Shown here: in pieces, positions 45,286-55,681 of the stretch
How the letters are laid out: each line of letters opens with the position of its first letter
How positions within the stretch are numbered: the first letter of the stretch is position 1
Assembly: GCF_024699985.1 (NCBI RefSeq)
Contig: NZ_JAJONA010000001.1
Coordinates: 1,054,001-1,118,000, forward strand
From: Phenylobacterium sp. J367
GTDB taxonomy: Bacteria; Pseudomonadota; Alphaproteobacteria; Caulobacterales; Caulobacteraceae
Reading direction: 5' to 3'
Length of the DNA stretch: 64,000 nt
Notes under the pieces: generated by a model
What the model was told of the DNA's origin: nothing
What the model saw: only the letters and a program-made list of their open reading frames with translations
Database searches by the model: none
Made by a program: the position numbers and the translations under genes

Positions 45286-45734
45286 ATGCCCCACGACACC
45301 CGCGAACCCGACGGATACCTGCTCAGCGACGATCCCGCGCGCTTCGATGTGGCCCGCGCGCATCAGTGGATCGGCGGGGAGAGCTACTGGGCCGAGGGCA
45401 TTCCGCTCGAGACCTTCGCCAGGGCCTGCGCCAACAGCCTGACCGTCGGCGCCTACGATCCCGACGGATGCCAGGTGGCCATGGCGCGGGTCGTCACCGA
45501 CCGGGCGACCTTCGGCTGGATCTGCGACGTTTTCGTCGACGAGGGGCCCGCGGCGCGGGCCTCGGCAAGAAGCTGATGGCCTATCTCAAGGCTCATCCGG
45601 ACCTGCAGGGCTTCCGGCGGCTGCACCTGGCGACCCGCGACGCCCACGGGCTCTACGCCCGCTTCGGCTTCGGTCCGCTCACCGGCGGCGACCGCTGGAT
45701 GGAAATCCGCGACCCGGACGTCTACCGGCGCTAG
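45286..45734 (+). CDS. GNAT family N-acetyltransferase, frame broken
   Basis: About 149 residues. The N-terminal part ([38 protein letters not shown]) and the acetyl-CoA binding part ([16 protein letters not shown], then [19 protein letters not shown]) are GNAT-like, with R/Q-x-x-G-x-G/A at the join. One missing base near 45544-45550 separates them. The start ATG at 45286 follows AGGAG. The substrate is unknown. Its stop overlaps the stop of the next gene on the other strand by 4 bases. Confidence 0.82.
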
Positions 45735-46303
45735 GGCTCGACGATCTCGAGTTCGGGCCAGCGGGCCTTGGCCGACGCCGAGGCGCGGACGAAGCCCCTG
45801 TTCCCGGGCCTCAGCGGATTGGGTCGCAGGCGAAGGGCGAAGAGGTCGTCCAGCCCGAACGGCGCCACGACCATCAGCCGGTCGTCGCGCTCAAGCCGGA
45901 CGCCGACGGCGAACAGCGGGCTCACGAACCGCTCCAGCGCCGTGGCGGTGTCCGGCAGCGGCGCATAGGGCTCGCCGAACTTGTCCTCGAACCAGACATG
46001 GACGCGCGCCTGGTTGCGCACCTCGACCATCTCGCGCACGGGCGGCTGGAAGGCTTCGGCCACCCGCCGGATCACCGCGTCCTCGGCCTCGTAGGAGATG
46101 TCCGAGGCGTCGTGGTAGCCGAGGTCGTAGTCCTTGATGCCGTAGTCGGCCGGTCGGCCGGTCAGGTGGTTCAGCACCGGCTGATAGACCGCGCCCGAGA
46201 ACACGATCCAGTCCGGCAGGGCCAGCTCGCGGGCCGTTTCCAGCACCTGCATCAGGCCGGGCGTCGCGCGGACGATGGCCTCCAGCCGGGCCGCGAGGCT
46301 CAT
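45731..46303 (-). CDS. nucleotidyltransferase family protein (DUF925-like)
   Basis: 190 residues. The core WIVFSGAVYQPVLNHLTGRP and GIKDYDLGYHDASDISYEAED carries a YDLxY-type acidic motif of the DUF925 putative nucleotidyltransferase family, followed by VHVWFEDKFGEPYAPL and FGLDDLFALRLRPNP. No activity has been established for the family as far as I know. The start ATG overlaps the thiD stop (ATGA), so it is the last gene of folP-thiD-ntase. Confidence 0.84.
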   Translation of the reverse strand: MSLAARLEAIVRATPGLMQVLETARELALPDWIVFSGAVYQPVLNHLTGRPADYGIKDYDLGYHDASDISYEAEDAVIRRVAEAFQPPVREMVEVRNQARVHVWFEDKFGEPYAPLPDTATALERFVSPLFAVGVRLERDDRLMVVAPFGLDDLFALRLRPNPLRPGNRGFVRASASAKARWPELEIVEP

Positions 46304-47109
46304 CGGAGCGTCCAGCCGTGGTCGAGGGGGCCGTGGCCCTTCCCCAGTCCCGGCGCCCGCGCCATGGCCTCCTGCACATAGGCCCAGGCGCGGGCCCCCG
46401 CCTCTGTCAGCGGCAGCCCCTGGGCGAGCCCCGTGGCGCAGGCCGAGGCCAGGGTGCAGCCGGTCCCGTGGGTATGGCGGGTCGCCCGGCGTTCAGCCTC
46501 GAAGACGGTCTCGCCCGCCGGGGTCATCAGGACGTCGACGACCCGCTCGCCGGCCACGTGGCCGCCCTTCATCAGCACCGCCGCCGCGCCCATGGCCAGC
46601 AGCGCCTCGCCCGCCCGGCGCAGGTCGTCGGCGTCGGCGATGGCGATCCCGGTCAGGGCCTCGGCCTCCGGCGCGTTGGGCGTCAGCAGCGCCGCGCGCG
46701 GGATCATCAGGGCCTTCACCGCCTCCACCGCGTCGGCGGCCAGCAGGGCCGCGCCGCCCTTGGCGACCATCACCGGATCGACCACGGCGGGGACGCCAGC
46801 CGCGCTGTCGAGGATGGCCGCGACGGCCTCCACGGCTGCGGTGTCGCCCAGCATGCCGGTCTTCAGCGCGTCGGCCCCGATGTCGTCCAGCACCGCACGG
46901 GCCTGGGCGGCGACCACGTCCAGCGGGATGGGATGGACGCCCGTGACGCCCAGGGTGTTCTGCACCGTCACCGCGGTGATCGCGGTGGCCGCGTAGCCGC
47001 CCAGCGCCGTCACGGTCTTGATGTCGGCCTGGATGCCCGCCCCGCCGCCGGAGTCGGACCCGGCGATGATCAGGACTCGGCCCAGGGACAGACGGGAGGG
47101 GGCGCTCAT
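46300..47109 (-). CDS. thiD: hydroxymethylpyrimidine/phosphomethylpyrimidine kinase
   Basis: 269 residues of the ribokinase-like ThiD family. It phosphorylates HMP and HMP-phosphate for thiamine pyrophosphate synthesis. Motifs: VLIIAGSDSGGGAGIQADIKT, GGYAATAITAVTVQNTLGV, ALKTGMLGD, VVDPVMVAKGG, LLTPNAPEAEALTG, and HGTGCTLASACATGL with the catalytic aspartate-equivalent region. The frame is intact. Ten bp after folP, suggesting a cofactor-synthesis operon. No TPP riboswitch motif is visible upstream. Confidence 0.94.
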   Translation of the reverse strand: MSAPSRLSLGRVLIIAGSDSGGGAGIQADIKTVTALGGYAATAITAVTVQNTLGVTGVHPIPLDVVAAQARAVLDDIGADALKTGMLGDTAAVEAVAAILDSAAGVPAVVDPVMVAKGGAALLAADAVEAVKALMIPRAALLTPNAPEAEALTGIAIADADDLRRAGEALLAMGAAAVLMKGGHVAGERVVDVLMTPAGETVFEAERRATRHTHGTGCTLASACATGLAQGLPLTEAGARAWAYVQEAMARAPGLGKGHGPLDHGWTLR

Positions 47110-47119
47110 GGCCCCGGCC

Positions 47120-48010
47120 TTAGCGCGCGGCCTGGATCGCCGTCCAGACCCGCAGCGCCTGGACCGTCTCGCGCACGTCGTGGACCCGCACCGCCGCCAC
47201 CCCCGCCGCCGCGCCGGCCAGGGCTGCGGCGATCGAGCCGCCCAGCCGCGCCTCCGGCGGCCGGCCGCCGCCGTCCACGGCGCCGATGAAGCTCTTGCGG
47301 CTGACGCCCAGAAGAACCGGAAAGCCGATGGCGACGACTTGGTCCAGACGGGCCAGGAGGGGCAGGTTGTGCTGGGTCATGTGCTTGCCGAAGCCGACGC
47401 CGGGATCGAGCCAGATCCGCGCGCGCGCCACGCCGGCCGCCACGGCCGCCTCGGCCCGGGCCGCCAGGAAGTCCGCCACCTCGCCCGCCACGTCGTCGTA
47501 GTGCGGCTCGGCCTGCATGGTCCGGGGGTCGCCCTGCATGTGCATCAGCACCACGTCGCAGCCGAGCTCGGCGGCGGTATCCAGGGCGTCGGGAGCGTAG
47601 CGCAGGGCCGTGACGTCGTTCCACAGGGTCGCGCCGGCCGCCATCGCGGCCCGGGCCACGGCGGGCTTCATGGTGTCGATCGAGATCGGGACGTCGGTCT
47701 CCTCGGCCAGCGCCCGGATCAGCGGGACGACCCGGGCGATCTCCTCGGCCTCGGGGACCGGGTCGGCGCCCGGCCGCGTGGACTCGCCGCCCACGTCGAT
47801 CATGTCGGCTCCGTCGCTGATCAACCGGCGGGCATGGGCGAGCGCATCCGCAGGCGCCGACCATCGGCCGCCGTCGGAAAAGCTGTCAGGTGTGACGTTT
47901 GTCACGCCCATGACGCGCACCGCGGGGTTTATGGTCAAGCTGGTGTCGCCTTCCTGATAGGGGGTGACGGGGGGCCAGTAGGCGTTGCGTTGCTTAGTAA
48001 GCGATCGCAC
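47120..48010 (-). CDS. folP: dihydropteroate synthase
   Basis: 296 residues in the longest form. It condenses p-aminobenzoate with dihydropterin pyrophosphate. The signature VMGVTNVTPDSFSDGG is near residue 34, followed by IDVGGESTRPGADPV, NDVTAL, DVVLMHMQGDP, and FPVLLGVSRKSFIGAV. The long start is the GTG at 48010, but a TTG at 47938 has AGGAAGG at usable spacing and would give a 272-residue protein, so the start is uncertain. Sulfonamide target. First gene of folP-thiD-ntase. Confidence 0.95.
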   Translation of the reverse strand: MRSLTKQRNAYWPPVTPYQEGDTSLTINPAVRVMGVTNVTPDSFSDGGRWSAPADALAHARRLISDGADMIDVGGESTRPGADPVPEAEEIARVVPLIRALAEETDVPISIDTMKPAVARAAMAAGATLWNDVTALRYAPDALDTAAELGCDVVLMHMQGDPRTMQAEPHYDDVAGEVADFLAARAEAAVAAGVARARIWLDPGVGFGKHMTQHNLPLLARLDQVVAIGFPVLLGVSRKSFIGAVDGGGRPPEARLGGSIAAALAGAAAGVAAVRVHDVRETVQALRVWTAIQAAR

Positions 48011-48045
48011 GTCGATGCGACCAGCATTCCTGGATGGGGACGGGG

Positions 48046-48247
48046 ATGACCCTGAATCCGGTTCGCCTTTGGCGGCGTCGGCGCCGCCTCAAACGGGACG
48101 CGCTCGACGAGGCGCAGCACCTGCGCCGGCGGCACGGCGACCAGGCCCTGACGGTCGCCGCGGCGAAGCTCACGGACGCCCAGACCACCACCTGGGGCCG
48201 CGCGGTGCTGCGGGGAGGCCATCAAGCTGCTCCGCAGCCGGGTCTGA
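48046..48247 (+). CDS. small basic hypothetical protein, frame broken
   Basis: About 66 residues if one extra G near 48209-48214 is removed: TLNPVRLWRRRRRLKRDALDEAQHLRRRHG, then AKLTDAQTTTWGRAVLREAIKLLRSRV ending TGA at 48245-48247. It is strongly basic at the N-terminus and helical. Start at the ATG at 48046 (GGGGA upstream) or 48034. No family is recognised. The layout matches small conserved hypothetical proteins, but the frame break lowers certainty. Confidence 0.5.
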
Positions 48248-48302
48248 ACGCCTGCTCCGCGCGTGCGTTGAGAGTTCTGGCTGGGCAGTCACGGAGCGGC
48301 AC

Positions 48303-50125
48303 ATGGCCGACCTTGTCGGGACGAGCGCGCGCGACACCCTCAATGGGACCACCTCCGCCGACGTGCTGTCGGGCGGCGACGGGTCCGACACCCTCTTCGG
48401 CGGAGCCGGCGACGACATCCTCTACGGCCAGGGCGCCTCCGACCCCGACCCGGCGACCACGCTGATCGACGCCCAGCGCGTCGCCTCGGGCCTGTCGTCG
48501 CCGCTGTTCGCCGCCTCGCCGCCCGGCGACCCGGACCGGCTGTTCATCGTCGAGCAGCAGACCGGCCGCATCCGCATCCTCGACCTGAATTCCGGCCAGG
48601 TGCAGGCCGATCCGTTTCTCGACCTGCCGGACGGCGGCTTCGCCACCGGCGGCGAACAGGGCTTGCTGGGCCTGGCGTTCGCGCCCGACTACGCCGCCAC
48701 CGGGCGCTTCTACATCCACTTCACCAACACAGCGGGCGACATCGAGGTCAGGGAATACACCCGCCTCGACGCGGGCCACGCGGACGCGAACTCCGGGCGG
48801 ACGATCCTGACCGTCCCCCACCCCGGCCAGACCAACCACAACGGCGGTTGGCTGGCCTTCGGGCCCGACGGGTACCTTTACATCGCCACCGGCGACGGGG
48901 GCGGCGGCGGCGACCCGAACAACAATGCCCAGAACCTCGACAGCCTCCTGGGCAAGATCCTGCGGATCGACGTGGGTGGCGACGCCTTCCCGGCCGACGC
49001 TGCGCGCAACTACGCGATCCCCGCCGGCAACCCCTTCGCCGGCGCCGTGCCCGGCGCGGACGAGGTGTGGCTCTACGGCCTGCGCAACCCCTGGCGGGCC
49101 AGCTTCGATTCCGCGACCGGCGACCTGTGGATCGGCGACGTGGGTCAGGGAAGCCCGCGAGGAGGTGAACTTCATCCCCGCCGGCCAGAGCGGACTGAAT
49201 CTCGGCTGGCGGTTCATGGAGGGGAGCCAGCCCTATAGCGGCCAGGCTCCGGCCGGCCTCACCGCGCCGGTGCTCGACTACGACCACACGACCCCGCTCT
49301 ACTCCGGCGTCGCGGTGACCGGCGGCTACGTCTATCACGGCCCCGGCGGCGGAAACGGGCTCTACTGGTTCGGCGACTTCTCCCGGGGCCACGTCTGGAG
49401 CGTCAGCGTCAGGGACGGCCAGGCCCAGGACTTCCTGAACCGCAACGCCCAGATCGTCGTCCACGGCGGCGGCGACATCGACCAGATCGCCTCCTTCGCC
49501 GTGGACGGCCAGGGGGCGGCTCTACATCGTGGGCCTCGACGGCGACATCCACCGGCTGACCCCGCGGGCCTCGGCCGGCGACGCCTCGGACTACATCCGC
49601 GGCGAGGAGGGCGACGACGTGATCTACGGCGGCCTCGCCTTCGACGACCTGCACGGCAACCAGGGCCAGGACACCGTCCACGGCGGCCAGGGCGACGACT
49701 GGGTGGTCGGCGGCCAGGGAAATGATCGCCTGTTCGGCGACGACGGGGCGGACATCGGCTACGGCAACCTCGGCGCCGACACCATCGACGGCGGCGCGGG
49801 CGCGGACCTCCTGCGCGGCGGCCAGGCGGACGATCAGATCACCGGCGGCGAGGGCGACGACTGGATCAGCGGCGACCGCGGCGACGACACCGTGGCCGGC
49901 GGGGCTGGCGCCGACATCTTCCACACCTTCGGCGACGCCGGCCTGGACCGCGTGACGGACTTCAACCGCGCCCAGGGCGACCGCGTCCAGCTCCTGCCCG
50001 GCCAGACCTATGTCGTGACCCAGGCGAGCGAGGGCGTGCACATCGACATGCCCGGCGGCGGCCGCATGCTGCTGGTCGGCGTCCAGATGAGCTCGCTCAC
50101 CGGCGAGTGGATCTTCGGGGCCTAG
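48303..50125 (+). CDS. glucose/sorbosone dehydrogenase-like beta-propeller with RTX repeats at both ends, frame broken twice
   Basis: About 607 residues. A short RTX stretch ([23 protein letters not shown]) precedes a PQQ-type soluble aldose dehydrogenase propeller ([76 protein letters not shown]). It ends in six or so GGxGxDxxx repeats and a tail LTGEWIFGA. Frame changes near 49146-49151 and 49512-49517 are each one extra G. There is no Sec signal; RTX and tail point to type I export. The start ATG at 48303 follows GGAG. Whether PQQ is bound is not shown. Confidence 0.85.
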
Positions 50126-50129
50126 AAAA

Positions 50130-50157
50130 AGGGCCGCCCGGTCGCCCGGACGGCCCT
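50130..50157. terminator. bidirectional terminator between the dehydrogenase and ftsH
   Basis: AGGGCCG and CGGCCCT plus inner CCGG/CCGG form an 11-bp stem with one mismatch and a TCGC loop. AAAAA precedes it and CTCTTCAA follows, so it has a U-rich tail in the minus direction (for ftsH) and a weaker one in the plus direction. Confidence 0.75.
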
Positions 50158-50179
50158 CTTCAACTCTGTGTCGCTCCGA

Positions 50180-52061
<1,882 letters not shown>

Positions 52062-52184
52062 AAGCTAGGACCGTCTCGCAGAAGGATTACGGGCTTTCCC
52101 CGTCAAGATAGGCAGCCAAACACCGTTCCACCAGCGGAGCCGGTCGATACGCGACCGATGGCCTCGCCTTGGCCGTAAAATGCA

Positions 52185-52212
52185 GAAGGCCGCGCCTGGT
52201 GGCGCGGCCTTC
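52185..52212 (-). terminator. rho-independent terminator of rpsU
   Basis: GAAGGCCGCGCC and GGCGCGGCCTTC form a perfect 12-bp stem with a 4-nt loop, 33 bp after the rpsU stop. In the minus-strand transcript it is followed by TGCATTTTACGG, giving a short U-run. Confidence 0.85.
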
Positions 52213-52244
52213 GTAAAGCATGCCGATGTGGCGGAAGTCAGCCC

Positions 52245-52478
52245 TTACCGGGAAGGCTTCTTCGGCGCCGCGATCAGGCCTTCGCGCTGGGCGCGCTTGC
52301 GGGCCAGCTTGCGGGCCCGGCGCACGGCTTCCGCCTTCTGGCGGGCGCGCTTCTCGGACGGCTTCTCGTAATGGACGTGGCGCTTCATCTCGCGGAACGA
52401 GCCTTCGCGCTGCATCTTTTTCTTCAGCGCCTTGAGGGCCTGGTCGACGTTGTTGTCGCGGACGAAAATCTGAACCAG
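52245..52478 (-). CDS. rpsU: 30S ribosomal protein bS21, apparently with a CTG start
   Basis: 77 residues: [43 protein letters not shown], then a Lys/Arg-rich alphaproteobacterial extension ending [11 protein letters not shown]. The usual N-terminus is [11 protein letters not shown]; here the codon in place of ATG is CTG, preceded by AGGAGAGAG at correct spacing. An in-frame TAG lies 8 codons upstream, with no ATG, GTG or TTG between. So initiation at CTG (52476-52478) is the only way to make the full protein, unless the base is an error. Small-subunit protein near the anti-Shine-Dalgarno region. Confidence 0.9.
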   Translation of the reverse strand: MVQIFVRDNNVDQALKALKKKMQREGSFREMKRHVHYEKPSEKRARQKAEAVRRARKLARKRAQREGLIAAPKKPSR

Positions 52479-52685
52479 AGGTCTCTCTCCTGTCGATCGC
52501 TACACCGCCCGGCGCCCGGAACCCGGTTGGGGCGGCGGCGAGCGAACAAAAAATCGTGCCCGGACGGGCGAGCCATCCAGGTTTGAGGGCGGGCAGATAC
52601 CAGAACCCCAGGGGGATGTCCACGCCATGAAGGCGCCAAAGCGCGTGGTGTGGCTCTTGGGTTCCGCGCCCGCTAAGTTGCCGCC

Positions 52686-53357
52686 ATGACGAACGACTGG
52701 GCGGCCGACGCCGAGCAGCAGATCCTGGCCCAGGCCATCAAGCTCGCGCCCCGCGAGGGCTGGACCGCGCGCATGGCCAGGCTGGCGGGCCAGGCCTGCG
52801 GCTTTTCCGAGGGCGAGACCGAACTCCTGGTCCCGCACGGCCCGGCCGACCTCGCGGCCCTGTTCTCCCGCCGCCACGACGCCCGGGCGCTGGTCCTGCT
52901 CGAGGCCGTGGACCCCGAGGCGCTGAAGATCCGCGAGCGGATCCGCTGCGCGGTCGAGGCGAGGCTCGACGCCGGCGCCGCCGACGAGCCGGCCACCCGC
53001 CGCTGGGCGGGCTACCTCGCCCTGCCGCTGAACCTGGCGCTGGGCGCGCGCCTCGCCTGGGAGAGCGCCGATGTGCTGTGGCGCTGGGCCGGCGACGCGG
53101 CCACGGACGAGAACCACTATACCAAGCGCGCGATCCTGGCCGGCATCCTGACCTCGGCCCTCGCCATCCGCATCGCCGAGGGCCGCGGCGAGGCGCTCCG
53201 CTACGTCGACCGCCGCATCGACGACGTCATGCGCTTCGAGAAATGGAAGGCGACCACCACCTTCCGGCCGTCGGCCTTCGTGACCGGCGTCGCCCAGGCG
53301 CTGGGCAAGATGCGCTACCGCACCGCGCCCAAGCCGGATTTCACCGACGCGCCCTAG
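52686..53357 (+). CDS. coq9: COQ9 family protein (ubiquinone biosynthesis)
   Basis: 223 residues. COQ9 is a TetR-fold lipid-binding protein required for ubiquinone synthesis; bacterial forms are found in alphaproteobacteria. The N-terminal helices (AADAEQQILAQAIKLAPREGWTARMARLA) precede the signature block YLALPLNLALGARLAWESADVLWRWAGDAATDENHYTKRA and the end LAIRIAEGRGEALRYVDRRIDDVMRFEKWKA. The frame is intact. It starts 207 bp from the divergent rpsU start. Its stop overlaps the stop of the small XRE regulator by 4 bases. Confidence 0.9.
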   Translation: MTNDWAADAEQQILAQAIKLAPREGWTARMARLAGQACGFSEGETELLVPHGPADLAALFSRRHDARALVLLEAVDPEALKIRERIRCAVEARLDAGAADEPATRRWAGYLALPLNLALGARLAWESADVLWRWAGDAATDENHYTKRAILAGILTSALAIRIAEGRGEALRYVDRRIDDVMRFEKWKATTTFRPSAFVTGVAQALGKMRYRTAPKPDFTDAP

Positions 53358-53557
53358 CCTGCGGCGTGCGGGTTCTCGAAGATCGCTTCCACCGGCTCGC
53401 CGAACAGGGCGGCGATCCGATAGGCGAGGTCGAGCGATGGATCGTGCTTGTCGGTCTCCAGCGCGATCACCGCCTGGCGCGACACGCCGAGGCGCCTCCC
53501 CAGCTCCTCCTGCGTCCAGCCCCGGGCCGACCTGAGCTCGCGCAGCCGGTTCCTCAC
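53354..53557 (-). CDS. small XRE-family HTH transcriptional regulator
   Basis: 67 residues: a single helix-turn-helix (RNRLRELRSARGWTQEELGRRLGVSRQAVIALETDKHDPSLDLAYRIAALFG), the size and form of the short regulators that are coded with a small membrane protein. The start is the GTG at 53557, in a 4-base overlap (GTGA) with the upstream gene. Likely binds the TGTAAGG sites in front of that gene to autoregulate. The longer frame to 53671 lies inside the membrane gene and is rejected. Confidence 0.86.
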   Translation of the reverse strand: MRNRLRELRSARGWTQEELGRRLGVSRQAVIALETDKHDPSLDLAYRIAALFGEPVEAIFENPHAAG

Positions 53558-53943
53558 GCCCGGCTGGTCCGCACGGTGCAGGACGCGAAGCCGAAGCAGA
53601 TCCAGAACAGGGGGTAGATGAGCCAGCCCGGCGCGTGGGGCGCGTCGGCGTAGCTCTCCGCGAAGCCCCACGCGCTGAAAAGCGCCATGGCCAGGCCGGA
53701 GGCCACGATAAACCGCTTGGCCATCAGCGCGCGCACGAACTCGTCGCTTTCGCGCATCAGCTCCAGCGCCGCCCAGATCTGGCCGGCCACTGGGGCAGCC
53801 ACCGCCAGCGCGAAAAGCCAGGCGCCTGGCCGCGTGATGTCGTCGAAAGCGCCGAAGATGGCGGCAACGTTCAGGCTGCCATAGCCGAGGAAGAAGAGCG
53901 TCGTGCGGAGGTGGTAGCGGCCTTCCGGCGTCTTGGCGAACAT
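53554..53943 (-). CDS. small membrane protein of the XRE-regulated pair
   Basis: 129 residues with four predicted spans (TTLFFLGYGSLNVAAIFGAF, GAWLFALAVAAPVAGQIWAAL, FIVASGLAMALFSAWGFAES, GWLIYPLFWICFGFASCTV), preceded by a short cytoplasmic N-terminus. Paired genes with a short XRE regulator are common in Gram-positive and proteobacterial genomes, where their function is mostly unknown. No recognised domain name. Upstream are AACCTTACAT/TGTAAGG repeats that look like operator sites. Confidence 0.76.
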   Translation of the reverse strand: MFAKTPEGRYHLRTTLFFLGYGSLNVAAIFGAFDDITRPGAWLFALAVAAPVAGQIWAALELMRESDEFVRALMAKRFIVASGLAMALFSAWGFAESYADAPHAPGWLIYPLFWICFGFASCTVRTSRA

Positions 53944-53970
53944 GCGGCTCTCCCCACGTGATGTCAGGAA

Positions 53971-54007
53971 AACCTTACATCAAGGAGCTGTAAGGTCAAC
54001 CTTACAT
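53971..54007. promoter_or_regulatory. operator-like repeat array (AACCTTACAT / TGTAAGGT)
   Basis: Two direct copies of AACCTTACAT start at 53971 and 53998, 27 bp apart, with an inverted TGTAAGGT at 53989-53996. The first direct copy and the inverted copy form a perfect 7-bp palindrome (CCTTACA/TGTAAGG). The array starts 28 bp upstream of the membrane-protein gene and reaches the stop of the methyltransferase gene. Probably the binding site of the XRE regulator encoded downstream. Confidence 0.6.
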
Positions 54008-54583
54008 TCGCTTCGCAAGCAGGCTTAGCCATCGCTCGCCTGGGCGGTCCTGCCGGACGTCCTCGGTGATTTTCACGGACAGCAGATCCAGGCCGCCCGT
54101 CTCGACCACCAGCGCCCGTCCGGCCGCCTCGTCGAGGTCGGTGAAGCGGCGCCCGTTCGCGTCCCGCTCGGCCCGGCCGTATTTGAAGGACATCCAGAAC
54201 ACGCCGCCGCGCTTCAGCGCGTCGCGCAGCCGGCCGACGGCGTCCGGCAGGTCGGCGGCGGGCACGTGGAGCAGGGAGGCGCAGGCCCAGACTCCGTCGA
54301 ACTGCTCCCGCCAGGCGACGTCGGCGAAGGTCATGACCTCCACGGGCAGGCCGGTATGGGCGCGGGCCAGCTCGGCGAGGTTCGGGGCGGCCTCCATGGC
54401 GGTGACCCGGAAGCCGCGCCGGTGGAAGGCCAGCGCGTCGCGTCCCGAGCCGCAGCCGGCGTCGAGAATCCGCCCGCCCGGCGGAACATGGCTCAGGAAG
54501 TCGCCGTAGGCCGGCGCCATGTCGGCGCTGGCGCTGCGCTGGAAGAAGTCCTCGGCGTTCTCGTCGTAGAAGCCGATGCTCAC
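54002..54583 (-). CDS. class I SAM-dependent methyltransferase
   Basis: 193 residues. The SAM-binding motif I is GGRILDAGCGSGRDALAFHRRGF, with an acidic loop in VTAMEAAPNLAELARA and motif IV VWACASLLHVPA; the layout resembles TehB-like/UbiE-type small methyltransferases. It starts 3 bp after the purK stop, so it is the third gene of purE-purK-methyltransferase. The substrate is unknown; an unrelated passenger in the purine operon is likely. The frame is intact. Confidence 0.88.
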   Translation of the reverse strand: MSIGFYDENAEDFFQRSASADMAPAYGDFLSHVPPGGRILDAGCGSGRDALAFHRRGFRVTAMEAAPNLAELARAHTGLPVEVMTFADVAWREQFDGVWACASLLHVPAADLPDAVGRLRDALKRGGVFWMSFKYGRAERDANGRRFTDLDEAAGRALVVETGGLDLLSVKITEDVRQDRPGERWLSLLAKRM

Positions 54584-54586
54584 CGC

Positions 54587-55672
54587 TCAGCTCCCGAGCG
54601 GCCGGACGCGGTTCACGTGGCCCATCTTGCGGCCGGGCTTGGCCTCGCGCTTGCCGTAGAGGTGGATGCGGGTGTCCGGCTCGGACGCCAGCTTCCGCCA
54701 GCCATGCGCCTCTTCGCCCAGCAGGTTCAGCATCTCCACCCGCGAGCGGGCGGCGGTCGGCCCGAGCGGCCAGCCGGCGACGGCGCGGATGTGCTGCTCG
54801 AACTGGTCGACCTCGCAGCCGTCCTGGGTCCAGTGGCCGGTGTTGTGCACGCGCGGCGCGATCTCGTTGACCAGCAGGCGGCCGTCCTTCAACTCGAAGA
54901 GCTCGATGCCGATGACGCCGACATAGCCCAGGCCGTCCAGGACCTGGCGGGCGATCTTCTCGGCCTGGTCGGCCAGGCTCTGGGAGGCGTTGGCGGGCGC
55001 GAGGGTGCGGCGGAGGATGCCGTGCTCGTGGTGGTTCTCGCCCAGGGGATAGACCGCGATCTCGCCGTCCCGGCCGCGGGCGGCGATCACCGACAGCTCG
55101 CGCACGAAGTCGGCCGGCGCCTCGACGATCACCGGAACCCCGCCCAGCTCCTGGAAGATGCGCGCCGCGTCGGCGGCGTGCTCGACCCACTTCTGGCCCT
55201 TGCCGTCATAGCCCTCCCGGCGGGTCTTCATCAGGGCCGGCGCGCCGATCCGCTCCACGGCCTCCACGGCGGACACCGGATTGTCGGCGGCGGCGAAGGC
55301 GACGGTGGCGACGCCCCGGCCGTTCAGGAAGGTCTTCTCGTTGATCCGGTCCTGGGCGACGGCGAGCGCGCGGGCGCCGGGGGCCACGTCGACACCCTTC
55401 GACGCCAGCCATTCCACCGAGGCCGCAGGCACGTTCTCGAACTCGTAGGTGACCACGTCGGTCAGCTCCGCGAGCCTGGCCAGCGCCGCCTCGTCGTCAT
55501 AGGCGCCGACGATGAGCTGGGTCGCCGAGCGGCCCGCCGGACTGTCGGCGTCGCGTTCCAGGATCGCCACGTCGAAGCCCAGCCGGGCGGCGGCGAGCGC
55601 CAGCATCCGGCCGAGCTGGCCGCCGCCGAGGATGCCGATGGTCGAGCCCGGGGCTAAGGGGAAGCTCGGCAT
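54587..55672 (-). CDS. purK: 5-(carboxyamino)imidazole ribonucleotide synthase
   Basis: 361 residues of the ATP-grasp PurK family. It makes N5-CAIR from AIR, bicarbonate and ATP in purine synthesis. Motifs: TIGILGGGQLGRMLALAAARLGF at the N-terminus, VTYEFENVPAASVEWL, ALMKTRREGYDGKGQKWV, and NEIAPRVHNTGHWTQDGCEVDQFEQH with the metal-binding residues. Located 9 bp after purE, which uses its product. The frame is intact. Confidence 0.96.
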   Translation of the reverse strand: MPSFPLAPGSTIGILGGGQLGRMLALAAARLGFDVAILERDADSPAGRSATQLIVGAYDDEAALARLAELTDVVTYEFENVPAASVEWLASKGVDVAPGARALAVAQDRINEKTFLNGRGVATVAFAAADNPVSAVEAVERIGAPALMKTRREGYDGKGQKWVEHAADAARIFQELGGVPVIVEAPADFVRELSVIAARGRDGEIAVYPLGENHHEHGILRRTLAPANASQSLADQAEKIARQVLDGLGYVGVIGIELFELKDGRLLVNEIAPRVHNTGHWTQDGCEVDQFEQHIRAVAGWPLGPTAARSRVEMLNLLGEEAHGWRKLASEPDTRIHLYGKREAKPGRKMGHVNRVRPLGS

Positions 55673-55681
55673 GGGCGGTCC

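Noticed and set aside
49580..49920. Regular GC-rich short repeats that resemble a CRISPR or minisatellite
   Set aside because: The period is 27 bases (nine codons) and it encodes GGxGxDxxx RTX repeats; there are no spacers. The same holds for about 59810-60240 and 61580-61980.
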